Positions 19,061 through 28,431 of a stretch of DNA of 59,203 nucleotides are shown in pieces (within the stretch, counting starts at the first letter, position 1; every line of letters starts with the position of its first letter). The notes under the pieces are model-generated. The model saw only the letters and a program-made list of their open reading frames with translations, had not been told where the DNA came from and made no database searches. This DNA comes from Candidatus Kapaibacterium thiocyanatum (lineage in GTDB: Bacteria; Bacteroidota; Ignavibacteria; Kapaibacteriales; Kapaibacteriaceae): assembly GCA_001899175.1 (NCBI GenBank), contig MKVH01000019.1:1-59203 (forward strand), in the 5' to 3' direction. The position numbers were made by a program, and so were the translations under genes.

Positions 19061-20076
19061 TGCCTCTTCTCAAGACTTCCCGTCTCATTACCATCGAGCG
19101 CCATATTTCGGAGGAAGGCGCCCTCCATCCGGATGCGACCGGTGAGTTCACGCGACTGCTGCGCGATCTTACCCTGGCTCTTCGCATCGTCGCGAGCGAC
19201 GTGCGTCGTGCGGGATTGAACGACGTGCTCGGCATGACGGAGAATACCAACGTTCACGGCGAACGCGTGAAACGGCTGGACATCCACGCCAACGAAGTCA
19301 TCTTCCGTGCCATGGATCATGGCGGCAACCTGTGTGTGATGGCTTCGGAAGAGAACGAAAGCCTGATGCACATTCCCCGCGAATTCCGCTGCGGGAAGTA
19401 CGTCCTCGTCTTCGATCCGCTGGACGGCTCGTCCAACATCGACGTCAACGTTTCCATCGGTACGATTTTTTCGATCTACATGCGTCTGGATCCCACGTCA
19501 TCCGAGCCGGGCACACTGGCCGACGTCCTCCAGCCCGGATATCGTCAGGTGGCCGCCGGATACGCATTGTACGGGAGCAGTACCCAACTGGTGTATTCGA
19601 GCGGCAACGGCGTCGACATCTTCACGTTCGATCCCACCATCGGCGAATTCCTGCTGACGTTCGAGAAGATCCGCATACCCAGGCGTGGGCGGATCTACTC
19701 CGTGAACTCCGGCAATGCCTACAAGTGGAGTCCGCAGCTCCGCGACTACGTATCGTATCTGCTGCGTCCGAGCGACGATGGAATGCGTCCGTATTCGCTG
19801 CGATACATCGGCACGATGGTCGCCGACGTGCATCGGACGTTGCACTACGGTGGCATCTTCATGTATCCCGCCGATACGTCGTCGCCCGCAGGCAAGCTCC
19901 GTCTGGTCTATGAAGTGAATCCGATGGCCTTCCTTGTGGAACAGGCCGGTGGCAAGGCGAGTACGGGGACGCAACGTATCCTCGATCTCCAGCCGGATTC
20001 GTTGCATCAACACGTTCCGTGTTTCCTCGGTAGCGAGGATGACGTGACCGAAGCCGAGGACTTCCTCCGGCGATAG
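19060..20076 (+). CDS. fbp: Fructose-1,6-bisphosphatase, class I
   Basis: 338-residue gluconeogenic enzyme that hydrolyses fructose-1,6-bisphosphate. The metal-binding motifs ASEENE (near 100) and FDPLDGSSNIDVN (~120-132) and the substrate-binding KYIGSMV-like segment RYIGTMVADVHRTL with LRLVYEVNPMAFLVEQAGG are all present. The ATG at 19060 overlaps the Usp stop codon. An upstream in-frame extension to 18898 lies inside the Usp gene and is not used. Pairing with a Usp gene suggests control with growth state, but this is inference. Confidence 0.95.
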   Translation: MPLLKTSRLITIERHISEEGALHPDATGEFTRLLRDLTLALRIVASDVRRAGLNDVLGMTENTNVHGERVKRLDIHANEVIFRAMDHGGNLCVMASEENESLMHIPREFRCGKYVLVFDPLDGSSNIDVNVSIGTIFSIYMRLDPTSSEPGTLADVLQPGYRQVAAGYALYGSSTQLVYSSGNGVDIFTFDPTIGEFLLTFEKIRIPRRGRIYSVNSGNAYKWSPQLRDYVSYLLRPSDDGMRPYSLRYIGTMVADVHRTLHYGGIFMYPADTSSPAGKLRLVYEVNPMAFLVEQAGGKASTGTQRILDLQPDSLHQHVPCFLGSEDDVTEAEDFLRR

Positions 20077-20117
20077 TATAGCCTCTTCCCCCAATAACCT
20101 TCCGTCAGGCATACGTC

Positions 20118-20825
20118 ATGAATGATCGCAGATCCTTTCTCAAGACCGCTGCCGCAGGTGCCGCAGCATTGACCGTCGTTCCATCCCTGCACGTCATCGG
20201 TGCGGAGCCCGCGCCGTCGGCCCAACACCAGTTGCCGCCGTTGCCCTATCCGGCCGAAGCGCTCGAACCGTACATCGATGCGCAGACGATGCAGATCCAT
20301 CACGACAAACACCATCTCGGCTACGTGAACGGTCTGAACAAGGCCGAGGAAGAACTGGCCAAGGCCCGTGCCAGCGGAGACTATTCGCTGATCCAGCACT
20401 GGTCGCGTCAGGCTGCCTTCCACGGTGGCGGGCACTGGCTCCATTCCATGTTCTGGAAGGTCATGGCGCCCAACGGAAAGGGTGGAGGTGGAGAGCCGAC
20501 GGGAGATCTCGCGACCTCCATCAAGAACGATTTCGGATCCGTCGACGCGTTCAGGAAACAGTTCAGCGCCGCCGCCAACGCCGTGGAAGGCAGCGGATGG
20601 GCGCTGCTCCACTATCGTCATGACGACGGCCGCCTCATCGTCCTCCAGGCAGAGAACCAGCAGAAGCTTTCTTCATGGGGCTCGACCCCCATCCTCGGCA
20701 TCGACGTCTGGGAGCATGCCTACTATCTGAAGTACCAGAACAAGCGCGGCGACTACGTAACGGCATGGTGGAACGTGGTCAACTGGGGCCAGGTGGCTCA
20801 GAATCTCGCTTCCATCCGTCGATAG
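20118..20825 (+). CDS. Fe/Mn superoxide dismutase with Tat signal
   Basis: 235-residue superoxide dismutase. The N-terminus has the twin-arginine motif RRSFLK followed by an Ala-rich hydrophobic stretch to about residue 29, so it should be exported folded with its metal. Metal ligands are His61 (QIHHDKHH), His109 (GGHWLHSMFW), Asp196 and His200 (GIDVWEHAYY). A Gly-Gly before His106 and Gln in AENQQK look more like the Mn type, but metal choice is uncertain. The 3' end overlaps the convergent GH18 gene by 28 bp. Confidence 0.93.
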   Translation: MNDRRSFLKTAAAGAAALTVVPSLHVIGAEPAPSAQHQLPPLPYPAEALEPYIDAQTMQIHHDKHHLGYVNGLNKAEEELAKARASGDYSLIQHWSRQAAFHGGGHWLHSMFWKVMAPNGKGGGGEPTGDLATSIKNDFGSVDAFRKQFSAAANAVEGSGWALLHYRHDDGRLIVLQAENQQKLSSWGSTPILGIDVWEHAYYLKYQNKRGDYVTAWWNVVNWGQVAQNLASIRR

Positions 20826-22000
20826 ACGCGACCGTTCGCGTCGGTCAGGATGATGATCTGCGGACCGTTCCATGACGTTCCCGGAGGAATCTCCTGCCCG
20901 AGTATCGTATACCTTCCTGCCTCGTGGAGTCGTTCCGGTCTACCGTCGCCTTCGGCGACGGTAGACGCGGGATACCATGCGGTGCGGATGCCGCTCCATA
21001 CTTCGCGGCGGCCACCGTCGTAACCCAGGGCCCAGAGTGCGATCCCGCGCAGGCCCTTCGCCCTGGCCATACCGTACTTCCGTGCCAGCGACAGACTGTC
21101 ATCGACCCACGTCTGCGTGAGCGATCCCTTGCGTTCGTCGTTATACCATAGGGTGGACGTCGGCTCATCGAAGATGGTCTGATGGGAAGGTGTCTCCGTC
21201 ATGGCCGTGGCGAACGTCACGGCCGTAGCGCGTCCCGTCGCCGTGGCCTTCCTGTTCGTGGACGATACGGGCCACCGCCTGCCGTAGAGCGGCACGCCAA
21301 GGACGAGTCTGGAAGGGGGGACGCCGGCGTCAAGGTAGGTGTCCACACTGCGCGTGACGCTCAGGTTCTCGCCACCGAGCGGAGCTACAGGGCCGGCCGT
21401 AGGACTCGTATCCCAATAGTAGTCGTAGCCCATCAGGCAGAGGTAGTCGCAGATATCGGCGAGTGCCGCCAGGTCGAAGGCATTCGACCAGTCCACGGCC
21501 GGTGTGGCCATGGTCAGCTCTGCGACAGGAATGGTGGTCTTCAGGGCTGCCGACAGATCTCCCATGAACGCCGTCAGATTATCCCGCTGGTTTCCCGGTA
21601 CGCTCTCGGCATCGATGCAGACGCCGCGTCCCTGCCGCTGGCGCAGGGCTTCCACGATGTCGCCGATGGTGCGCTGTCGTTTATCCCGGGAGGACAGCCA
21701 TGCCGTATTCGACTCGGTGCCGAAGCAGGTGACGGTCAGGTGCAGGGCAATGCCATGTTCCAGAGCCCACGCCGCAGGGCGGCCCGTCATCCACGACGGT
21801 GGGATGGTAAGAGCTCCCGTGGCGGTGTCCACCTGGGCATCGAACCAGGAAAGATGGGTGAGGAGGGACGGATCGAGGCCGTCGACGGCGGCCTGGGACG
21901 ACCAGGACGGATACCATCCGTAGACGATCGGTCCCTGTGCTGAGGCCGCCAGAGCGAGGAAGAAGGCGGTCAGGGCGGTGGAAAACTTGCGAACTATCAT
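20798..22000 (-). CDS. Secreted glycoside hydrolase family 18 protein
   Basis: 400-residue exported hydrolase. A signal peptide ends ALAASAQ (about residue 22). The domain begins IVYGWYPSW; the strand with the catalytic motif reads GRGVCIDAESV (about 120-130), keeping the D-x-E pair of GH18. LMGYDYYWD and LVLGVPLYGRRWP are further family motifs, and LRGIALWALGYDG is the last barrel strand. The sequence is closer to the YaaH/spore-peptidoglycan branch than to true chitinases, so peptidoglycan or chitin-like substrates are both possible. The last ~40 residues are an add-on without clear identity. Confidence 0.85.
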   Translation of the reverse strand: MIVRKFSTALTAFFLALAASAQGPIVYGWYPSWSSQAAVDGLDPSLLTHLSWFDAQVDTATGALTIPPSWMTGRPAAWALEHGIALHLTVTCFGTESNTAWLSSRDKRQRTIGDIVEALRQRQGRGVCIDAESVPGNQRDNLTAFMGDLSAALKTTIPVAELTMATPAVDWSNAFDLAALADICDYLCLMGYDYYWDTSPTAGPVAPLGGENLSVTRSVDTYLDAGVPPSRLVLGVPLYGRRWPVSSTNRKATATGRATAVTFATAMTETPSHQTIFDEPTSTLWYNDERKGSLTQTWVDDSLSLARKYGMARAKGLRGIALWALGYDGGRREVWSGIRTAWYPASTVAEGDGRPERLHEAGRYTILGQEIPPGTSWNGPQIIILTDANGRVYRRMEARF

Positions 22001-22029
22001 GTGCGGCAGAAAGTTAACCAAGAATTACC

Positions 22030-22059
22030 TTGCTTCGGGTTGCAGAAGTCGTATCTTTG
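22030..22059 (+). promoter_or_regulatory. Bacteroidota-type promoter TTG-N19-TATCTTTG
   Basis: TTG at 22030-22032, a spacer of exactly 19 nt and TATCTTTG at 22052-22059 match the Bacteroidota -33/-7 consensus fully. Initiation would fall near 22064, giving a leader of about 95 nt before the RRM gene. It is the best promoter in the window. Confidence 0.8.
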
Positions 22060-22158
22060 ATTATTGATGCGTGGGCGAACCGACGCATTAGGTGCCAGGT
22101 CGAGGTTAATTAAGTGGTTCTTCACGGCACCGCAGACAAGGTTCGCATCGAGGTTTGT

Positions 22159-22437
22159 ATGAATATCTATGTTGGAAACCTGCCGTATTCCATGGGTGAC
22201 GTTGAATTGCGTCAAGTCTTCGAGGAATTCGGCGCCGTCGATTCGGCTTCGGTAGTGAAGGACAAGTTCACTGGCCGCTCGCGTGGTTTCGGTTTTGTCG
22301 AGATGTCCGATGGTGACGCCGCAAATCGCGCCATCGACGCTCTCAACGGCCGCAACATCGGCGGTCGCCCTCTGGTTGCCAATGAAGCACGTCCGCGTGA
22401 TGAGCGCCCGCGCTTCAACAACCGCGATCGCTATTGA
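22159..22437 (+). CDS. RNA-binding protein with one RRM domain
   Basis: 92-residue RNA-binding protein. RNP2 is IYVGNL (residues 3-8) and RNP1 is RGFGFVEM (42-49); the charged tail RPRDERPRFNNRDRY is typical of the short bacterial glycine/arginine-tailed RRM proteins also found in cyanobacteria and Bacteroidota, some of which are cold-induced. It is a single-gene unit with its own promoter, a ~95-nt leader and a strong terminator. The long leader could support post-transcriptional or temperature control; this is inference. Confidence 0.93.
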   Translation: MNIYVGNLPYSMGDVELRQVFEEFGAVDSASVVKDKFTGRSRGFGFVEMSDGDAANRAIDALNGRNIGGRPLVANEARPRDERPRFNNRDRY

Positions 22438-22466
22438 TCACGCCCAACAACGAGATCAAGTCTGCA

Positions 22467-22497
22467 GGGCCGCCCCCGATAGGGGCGGCCCTTTTTT
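22467..22497 (+). terminator. Strong intrinsic terminator after the RRM gene
   Basis: A 10-bp GC stem (GGGCCGCCCC at 22467-22476, GGGGCGGCCC at 22482-22491), 5-nt loop and a run of six T make a classic rho-independent terminator 29 nt after the RRM stop codon. Confidence 0.95.
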
Positions 22498-22601
22498 GAT
22501 GATATGAGGCGTCGCCGGGCCTGCGGGCTCCGGATGCTGCCGCGATACAGTCGAGGTGGAACAGCGATGGGGACTCGTCAACCGGCAAGTCCCTTTTCTC
22601 G

Positions 22602-22608
22602 TATTTTG
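22602..22608 (+). promoter_or_regulatory. Possible -7 box (TATTTTG) upstream of leucine dehydrogenase gene
   Basis: TATTTTG resembles TAnnTTTG with one base fewer. It lies between the terminator and the start at 22650, giving a leader of about 40 nt. There is no clear TTG partner, so this is a weak call. Confidence 0.3.
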
Positions 22609-22649
22609 CGGGTCTGAATTCTTCGACATTCCGCACCTTGAGGCAACGA

Positions 22650-23738
22650 ATGCAAATCTTCGACACGCTCCAATCGATGGGTCACGAACAAGTTGTTCTG
22701 TGCTCGGACAAGACTACAGGCCTGCGCGCCATCATCGCCATCCACGATACCTCGCTTGGACCGGCACTCGGTGGAACGCGCATGTGGCAGTACGCGACGG
22801 ACGATGATGCGATCACGGATGCACTCCGGCTGTCGCGCGGCATGACCTACAAGGCTGCCGTCAGCGGCGTCAACCTCGGCGGTGGCAAGGCGGTCATCAT
22901 CGGCAATCCCCATTCGGACAAGAGCGAGGCCCTGTTCCGTGCATACGGACGCATGGTGGAATCGCAGCGTGGACGCTACATCACGGCAGAAGACGTAGGC
23001 ACGAGCGTACGGGACATGGAATGGATCCGCATGGAAACGAAGTACGTCACCGGTGTCGGTGGCAACGGCGGTTCGGGTGATCCTTCCCCGGTCACGGCCC
23101 TCGGAGTGTATTCTGGTATGAAGGCCTGCGCGAAGAGTGTCTACGGAACCGACGCACTCTCCGGCAAGCGGATCGTGGTCCAGGGTGCCGGTAACGTGGC
23201 CTCCCACCTCGTCCACTCCCTCGTGAAGGAAGGCGCCGTCGTCTTCGTGACCGATATCTACGAAGAGAAGGCGAAGGCTCTCGCCGCCGAGACGGGTGCT
23301 ACGGTCATCAGGACCGATGAGGTGTTCACGACGCAGTGCGATATCTTCTCGCCGAACGCCCTCGGTGCCGTCCTCAACGACGAGACCATTCCCCAACTGA
23401 CGTGTGCCATCGTTGCCGGTGGCGCCAACAATCAGCTCAAGATCGAACAACGGCATGCGACGGCGCTCCAGGAGAAGGGCATTCTCTACGCACCGGACTA
23501 TGTGATCAACGCCGGTGGCTTGATGAACGTGGCGTCGGAAGTCGACGGATACAATCGTGAAAAGGTGATGCGCCAGGCCGAAGGCATCTACGACATCACG
23601 ATGAATATCCTCAATACGGCTCGCGAGCGCAACATCCTTACCATCGAAGCATCCAATGCCATTGCGGAAGAACGTATCAACAAGGTGCGTCACGTCCATG
23701 GCAATTTCATCGGTTCGCCCAGCATTCGCGGCGTGTAA
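22650..23738 (+). CDS. Leucine dehydrogenase (Glu/Leu/Phe/Val dehydrogenase family)
   Basis: 362-residue NAD-dependent amino-acid dehydrogenase, reversible oxidative deamination of leucine and other branched-chain amino acids. Lys68 (GMTYKAA) and Lys80 (GVNLGGGKAV) occupy the catalytic and substrate-binding positions known in Bacillus leucine dehydrogenase. The dinucleotide fold motif is VVQGAGNVASHL (~180-191). Length (~360) favours leucine over glutamate dehydrogenase. The ATG at 22650 is preceded by GAGG. The nusB-like gene follows 12 nt later. Confidence 0.88.
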   Translation: MQIFDTLQSMGHEQVVLCSDKTTGLRAIIAIHDTSLGPALGGTRMWQYATDDDAITDALRLSRGMTYKAAVSGVNLGGGKAVIIGNPHSDKSEALFRAYGRMVESQRGRYITAEDVGTSVRDMEWIRMETKYVTGVGGNGGSGDPSPVTALGVYSGMKACAKSVYGTDALSGKRIVVQGAGNVASHLVHSLVKEGAVVFVTDIYEEKAKALAAETGATVIRTDEVFTTQCDIFSPNALGAVLNDETIPQLTCAIVAGGANNQLKIEQRHATALQEKGILYAPDYVINAGGLMNVASEVDGYNREKVMRQAEGIYDITMNILNTARERNILTIEASNAIAEERINKVRHVHGNFIGSPSIRGV

Positions 23739-23750
23739 CGAGGTTATCTG

Positions 23751-24341
23751 GTGGCCAAACAGGTTCAAAAAGACGAATTCCCCGTCAGCCGTACCCGGAA
23801 CGTGAAAGGTACGAGACACATGGCGCGCGAAAAGGTGCTGCAGGTGCTCGCCGCCACGATGGAAACGGAAGTATCGCTCGACGCAGTGTTCCCCCATGTC
23901 TTCTATCGTCAGTTCACCTTCGACGCAGGTAACCCTCCCGAAGACGACCAACGCATCCTGCGTCCAGACGAAGTGCTCGAACTGGAAGCGGACGTCCCGA
24001 TCGAATGGACGTCCGAGGACATCGACTATGCGATGAACCTCATCATCGCCACACGCGACATGCGGGAGACCAGCCAGGCGCTCATCGACAGGCATGCGAA
24101 GAACTGGGACCTCGAGCGCATCGCTCTCCTGGATCGCGTGTTGATGCACATGGCTATTGCAGAACTGGTCTCGTGTGCTGATATTCCGGTCAAAGTAACG
24201 ATCAACGAAGTCATCGAGTTGGGCAAACAATACTCGACCGACAAGAGCGGTACATTTATCAACGGCATCCTCGATGCCATCATTGCCGATCTCCAGGCTG
24301 AAGGCCGTATTCGCAAATCCGGGCGTGGCCTCGTGGAGTGA
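23751..24341 (+). CDS. nusB: Transcription antitermination factor NusB
   Basis: 196-residue NusB-fold protein, which with NusE binds boxA RNA and supports rRNA transcription. The N-terminal GTRHMAREKVLQVLAA and the C-terminal WDLERIALLDRVLMHMAIAEL, IPVKVTINEVIELGKQYSTDKSGTF and INGILDAI are the diagnostic segments. The GTG at 23751 is preferred because the ARE-LQ helix normally lies 15-20 residues inside the protein; ATG 23821 is an alternative that would truncate it. An insertion around residues 50-90 (rich in Glu/Asp) is longer than in E. coli NusB. Confidence 0.9.
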   Translation: MAKQVQKDEFPVSRTRNVKGTRHMAREKVLQVLAATMETEVSLDAVFPHVFYRQFTFDAGNPPEDDQRILRPDEVLELEADVPIEWTSEDIDYAMNLIIATRDMRETSQALIDRHAKNWDLERIALLDRVLMHMAIAELVSCADIPVKVTINEVIELGKQYSTDKSGTFINGILDAIIADLQAEGRIRKSGRGLVE

Positions 24342-24361
24342 TCACGGAAAGGGCAGAGCCA

Positions 24362-26443
24362 ATGAAACGTGTGAGACTCGCACTTCTTCTCATTCTGACG
24401 GCGAGCGCCGTCGCATTCGGACAACCGCGGTTCCAGTGGGTACGGGCCGGACTCGGACCGTCCTACAGTGAAGTGAAGTCCCTGGGACTCGCTCCGAACG
24501 GCGACCTCTACATCACGGGGTCCTTCAACGACTCGCTGAGATTCGGTGGCCAGGCCATCGAGAGCTTCGGTAACTACGACGCCTTCCTGGCGCGCTACAG
24601 CACGGGTGGCAACATCCTGTCGTCGAACGCCTACGGCGGATTCGACGAGGACGATGCCCGTTCCGTCGCCGTCGACAACAACGGTAACGTCTACCTCGCC
24701 GGTTCCTTCTCGGATCAGGCATCCGTGGCGGGTCAGATCATCGACGCACTCGAACTCGGTACGTCGGATATCTTCCTGGCGAAGTTCAACAAGATGGGTA
24801 TCCCGCAGTGGGTCAAGGTCTATGGATCCAAGGAATATTCCGAATCGGCTCCCGTCGTCGCCTGCGACTCCGTCGGTAACGTCTACCTCGCCGGCGGTTG
24901 TGGCGGGGTCTGCCACTTCGATACGAAGACGTATCAGAGCCACGGCAAGGCCGATGCCTTCATCGCCAAGATCACGGCCAATGGCGACGTCGTGTGGGTG
25001 CAAGGTGGCGGTGGTATCGACAACGACTTCGTGACCACGCTGTCCGTATCGCCGAACGGCGACCGCATCTACGCCGCCGGAACGTTCATCGGCTCCGTCG
25101 TCCTCGGCGGACGCGACATGACGAGCGTCAACAGCAAGGAAGACTTCTTCGTGATGGCCTACAACGCCAACGGCCAGCCGGTTTGGGTGAAGAAGATCGG
25201 TCATCGCGAAGCCGACCGCTACATCACGTCCACGACGACGAAGGAAGGTAACCTCGTCCTCTCCGGCGCACTGTCCGGTGTGACGACCTTCGATACGCAG
25301 ACGATCAACGCCAACGGAGAGCTCGCTTCGGACCTCTTCGTCTCCCTCATCGCTCCCGACGGTACGATCCGCTTCGTCAAGGTCTTCGGCGACGTCTACA
25401 ACGAAGTAGGCCTGGCCGTCACCACGGACTCCCGTGGCAGCATCTATGTCGGTGGATACTTCGAAACGTCGAGCAACTTCGATGGCGATATCATCAAGTC
25501 CAACGGCGGCCGCGATGCCTTCGTCGCACGGTTCTTCCCGACCGGTGAATACGAATGGATCCGGACGGCCGGTGGCCCCTACGATGATGAAATCCGTGGC
25601 GTCGTCGTTACACCCGCCAACGTTCCCTACGTGGCGGGCAAGTTCGATACGCGCGCCAGCTTCGGCGACTACGTCCTCGAAGGCGAGCGTTATGATGACT
25701 GCTTCATCGCCGCACTCGAATGCGGACCCAACACGGCACTGATTCCCAACACGGACACCCTCGTGATCTGCGAAGGTAACGATACCCTGCTCCGTACGCG
25801 TGCCGGCTATCCCGAATACCAATGGTACGTGGACGGTACGGCGCTTCCGGGTGCCGTGCGTTTCTCGCACCGCATCCAGGGGTTGACGGAAGGTTCCCAT
25901 ACCATCACCGTCAAGGTCACCGACTTCTACGGCTGCACGAAGTTTTCCGACACGGTGGCGATCACCGTGCTGACGGGACTTCCCGTGCCCGTCGTCACGA
26001 GGGATGGACAGGAACTGTCCTCCAGCGTCGTCGATTCGACCTATCAGTACCAATGGTATCGTGAAGGCCACCCGATGAACGGCATCACCGGCCCGCAGGC
26101 TCCTGTCCAGGGTGATGGCACGTATCGCGTGCGTATCTCCGACGAGCGCGGCTGCTGGCGCTGGTCCGAGCCCTTCGTCATCGGCACGACGGACGTTGGA
26201 GAAGATGCCATCGTCAACGGTGTCGTCGTCTTCCCGAATCCCGTCCACGACATCCTGACGCTCGACGGTCTTACGACGACCTGCGATGTGACGATGGTGA
26301 ACGTGCTCGGCCAGGTCGTGGCCACGATTCACGGCGTGGAAGGAGCATCGACGATTCCCATGCAGTCGATGGCACCGGGTGCCTATACGCTGATCGTACG
26401 CCGCAGCGGTGCCATGGCATCGCATGTCGTGATCAAGCGGTAA
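24362..26443 (+). CDS. Secreted SBBP-repeat propeller protein with T9SS sorting domain
   Basis: 693-residue exported surface protein of unknown role. A signal peptide ends SAVAFGQ (about residue 20). Residues ~25-460 hold about nine propeller repeats with signatures such as GNVYLAGSFSDQ, GNVYLAGGCGG and GSIYVGGYFETS. Residues ~470-600 look like PKD/Ig-like modules (YQWYVDGTALPG, YQYQWYREGHPMNG). The C-terminal sorting domain runs from VVVFPNPVHDILTL through MVNVLGQVV to GAYTLIVRRSG. It starts 20 nt after nusB and its end overlaps the convergent glycosyltransferase gene by 11 bp. Confidence 0.82.
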   Translation: MKRVRLALLLILTASAVAFGQPRFQWVRAGLGPSYSEVKSLGLAPNGDLYITGSFNDSLRFGGQAIESFGNYDAFLARYSTGGNILSSNAYGGFDEDDARSVAVDNNGNVYLAGSFSDQASVAGQIIDALELGTSDIFLAKFNKMGIPQWVKVYGSKEYSESAPVVACDSVGNVYLAGGCGGVCHFDTKTYQSHGKADAFIAKITANGDVVWVQGGGGIDNDFVTTLSVSPNGDRIYAAGTFIGSVVLGGRDMTSVNSKEDFFVMAYNANGQPVWVKKIGHREADRYITSTTTKEGNLVLSGALSGVTTFDTQTINANGELASDLFVSLIAPDGTIRFVKVFGDVYNEVGLAVTTDSRGSIYVGGYFETSSNFDGDIIKSNGGRDAFVARFFPTGEYEWIRTAGGPYDDEIRGVVVTPANVPYVAGKFDTRASFGDYVLEGERYDDCFIAALECGPNTALIPNTDTLVICEGNDTLLRTRAGYPEYQWYVDGTALPGAVRFSHRIQGLTEGSHTITVKVTDFYGCTKFSDTVAITVLTGLPVPVVTRDGQELSSSVVDSTYQYQWYREGHPMNGITGPQAPVQGDGTYRVRISDERGCWRWSEPFVIGTTDVGEDAIVNGVVVFPNPVHDILTLDGLTTTCDVTMVNVLGQVVATIHGVEGASTIPMQSMAPGAYTLIVRRSGAMASHVVIKR

Positions 26444-27746
26444 CCGTAGGTATCTGACCGCGGCGCACGTCGATCCATAGCGCCACGAAGACAGGAACGA
26501 ATTCAATGACGAGCCACGCGGGGTGTTCCAACCACACCCCGCGTTCTATATAGTGCCGGATGATCAGACCGCTCATCGAAATCGTGGTGCATAGGACGAT
26601 CGACGAGCGCAGCGTTGCGAAGGGGAGCAATGCGATCAGGGGAATGACGTACCAGGGATGAAGCACCGGCGTCGTGATCATCAGGGCCACGAGAATCATC
26701 GCGATCATCGTGACCGGTTCACGACGATGATACCACCAGACTGCCGACGCCAGCATGGCGAAGAGAACCAGGCATATCCTCCGGGCGACGACAGGACCCG
26801 TCACGGCGGAGGCGATCGTATGCACCAGACTGTTGGCGCTCCATGCCTTGGCGAACAGACCGAGGCTTCCGAACAGATCGACTCCGAGGAACGGTACGTA
26901 GGTCAATCCGAGCGTGATCATGACGATGGCCGTAAAGGCCAGTGCGCGCGGCCACGGCGTCTTCCGCCACAGCATGGGAATGGCGACGAGCGGCAGAAGC
27001 TTGATCGAAGCTGCGAGACCGAGGACGACGGCCCCCAATACCATCCTTCGACGTTCCATCAGCATCATCGCGGCGATCATCACCGTCGTCATCACGATGT
27101 CGACATGGGCATCGACCACGCCATGGAGCAGGACGACGGGAGACAGGAGGATGAGCAGGGCCATGTCGCGGCGTGCGCCCCTGTTCTTCGCCCAGCGATC
27201 CGCCACGGCCCAGAGCAGCAGCACGCAGACGATGGTCGGAATCTTCCACAGGACGTCGTCGAGTCCGCCGATCCACGAGGACAGGGCGAACCATGCCTGT
27301 GCCCCCGGGGGGTAGATCGTCTTCAGCTTCTCGAACGTCACGATGTCCGGATACCATCCTGCCGTGCCCTGTGCACGCAACCACTGGATGCCGTCGTCGA
27401 CCGGCGCATAGGCGTACGGATTGACGCCGTGCGTCGTGATCCACCCGTCCCAGATGTATCGATAGACATCGTCGCTCAGCACGTCGTGTATGGGTGTGAG
27501 GACTCCGATGCAGACGAGGGCGACGGTGATGACGATGCGTCGTGAGGACGTGGACAGGGGAACGGTGCGTCCGACGAGGGCGACGGCCAGCAGTGCCCAG
27601 CCGAGGGACATCACCAGCCATGCGATGGCCGTCGTCGTGGCCATGGACGCAGGACGCAGCCAGGGCGTCATGGCCAGACTGCCGGCCAGGACGAGGCCGA
27701 CACCGATGGTGCCGGACAGGGAAAGCCTGGGATCAGTCGACGGCAT
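26433..27746 (-). CDS. Polytopic membrane glycosyltransferase (GT87/mannosyltransferase-like)
   Basis: 437-residue inner-membrane protein with about eleven predicted helices. The first external loop has [26 protein letters not shown]-like content (the acidic pair DD followed by YRY-WDG), as in polyprenol-phosphate-dependent mannosyltransferases of the GT-C class. YPPGAQAWF and [13 protein letters not shown] are further GT-C-like signatures. It likely transfers a sugar from a polyprenyl-phosphate donor outside the membrane; the adjacent GT2 enzyme could make that donor. ATG 27746 overlaps the GT2 gene end by 14 bp, so the two are co-transcribed. Confidence 0.75.
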   Translation of the reverse strand: MPSTDPRLSLSGTIGVGLVLAGSLAMTPWLRPASMATTTAIAWLVMSLGWALLAVALVGRTVPLSTSSRRIVITVALVCIGVLTPIHDVLSDDVYRYIWDGWITTHGVNPYAYAPVDDGIQWLRAQGTAGWYPDIVTFEKLKTIYPPGAQAWFALSSWIGGLDDVLWKIPTIVCVLLLWAVADRWAKNRGARRDMALLILLSPVVLLHGVVDAHVDIVMTTVMIAAMMLMERRRMVLGAVVLGLAASIKLLPLVAIPMLWRKTPWPRALAFTAIVMITLGLTYVPFLGVDLFGSLGLFAKAWSANSLVHTIASAVTGPVVARRICLVLFAMLASAVWWYHRREPVTMIAMILVALMITTPVLHPWYVIPLIALLPFATLRSSIVLCTTISMSGLIIRHYIERGVWLEHPAWLVIEFVPVFVALWIDVRRGQIPTVTA

Positions 27747-28428
27747 AGCGGGCAATCGTAAGGAGTATCTTGGTTCCGGCCTTGAACGTGCCGCTGACCG
27801 TGCCGGCGATCTTCGACGTGCCGATGCGCCGGCGATAGCGGACGGGAACTTCCGTGCATCGGAGACCGAGCCGTGCGGCCTTGATCTGCATCTCCACCGT
27901 CCAGCCGTAGTTCGGATCCTCCATCGACATCTGGTGCAGGGCATGGGTGGATACAGCACGCATCGGACCCAGATCGGAAAAGTCCACCTTCCAGAAGAGT
28001 CTGATCAGCGATGTCGCCAGCCAGTTGCCGAAGACCTGCTGTGGCAGGAGGGAGCCTTGCTCGCGTTCGCCGCGTACGCGGGAACCGATGCACAGATCGG
28101 CGCTGCCCGAGCAGACGGGTTCGAGGACCGATGGCATATCGTCGAGGACGTCGCTATGGTCGCCGTCGCAGAAGACGATGACGTCCGGCCGGAGGGAACG
28201 GGCTTCGAAAAGCCCCTTCAGGCAGGCCGAGCCGTAGCCCCGGCGGGGTTCGTGCACGACGATGGCCCCGGCGTCGGTGGCGCGTATGGCCGTGGCGTCC
28301 GTACTTCCGTTATCGACGACGATGACGTGATCCACGCACGGCGGCATGTCGCGCAGGACATGGGTGATGGACTGTTCTTCGTTCAGAACGGGAATGATGC
28401 AGACGACGATGCGGCCGTGATGTGCCAT
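27733..28428 (-). CDS. Glycosyltransferase family 2, dolichol/polyprenyl-phosphate mannosyltransferase-like
   Basis: 231-residue GT-A glycosyltransferase. [21 protein letters not shown] and FCDGDHSD (the D-x-D-like donor/metal site near residue 88) are the family-2 motifs; the C-terminal [22 protein letters not shown] is typical of the DPM1-like subfamily. No membrane helices are evident, so it acts at the cytoplasmic face, probably making a polyprenyl-phosphate sugar for the neighbouring membrane transferase. Its start lies 3 nt from the end of the small membrane protein gene. Confidence 0.85.
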   Translation of the reverse strand: MAHHGRIVVCIIPVLNEEQSITHVLRDMPPCVDHVIVVDNGSTDATAIRATDAGAIVVHEPRRGYGSACLKGLFEARSLRPDVIVFCDGDHSDVLDDMPSVLEPVCSGSADLCIGSRVRGEREQGSLLPQQVFGNWLATSLIRLFWKVDFSDLGPMRAVSTHALHQMSMEDPNYGWTVEMQIKAARLGLRCTEVPVRYRRRIGTSKIAGTVSGTFKAGTKILLTIARYAVD

Positions 28429-28431
28429 CGA

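Noticed and set aside
22578-24230. A 550-codon minus-strand frame
   Set aside because: Antisense to leucine dehydrogenase and nusB, whose family motifs are intact on the plus strand.
24026-26506. An 826-codon open frame on the minus strand
   Set aside because: It lies antisense to nusB and the propeller gene, has no signal or domain logic, and is rich in Asp, Arg, His and Val as expected for the complement of GC-rich coding sequence.
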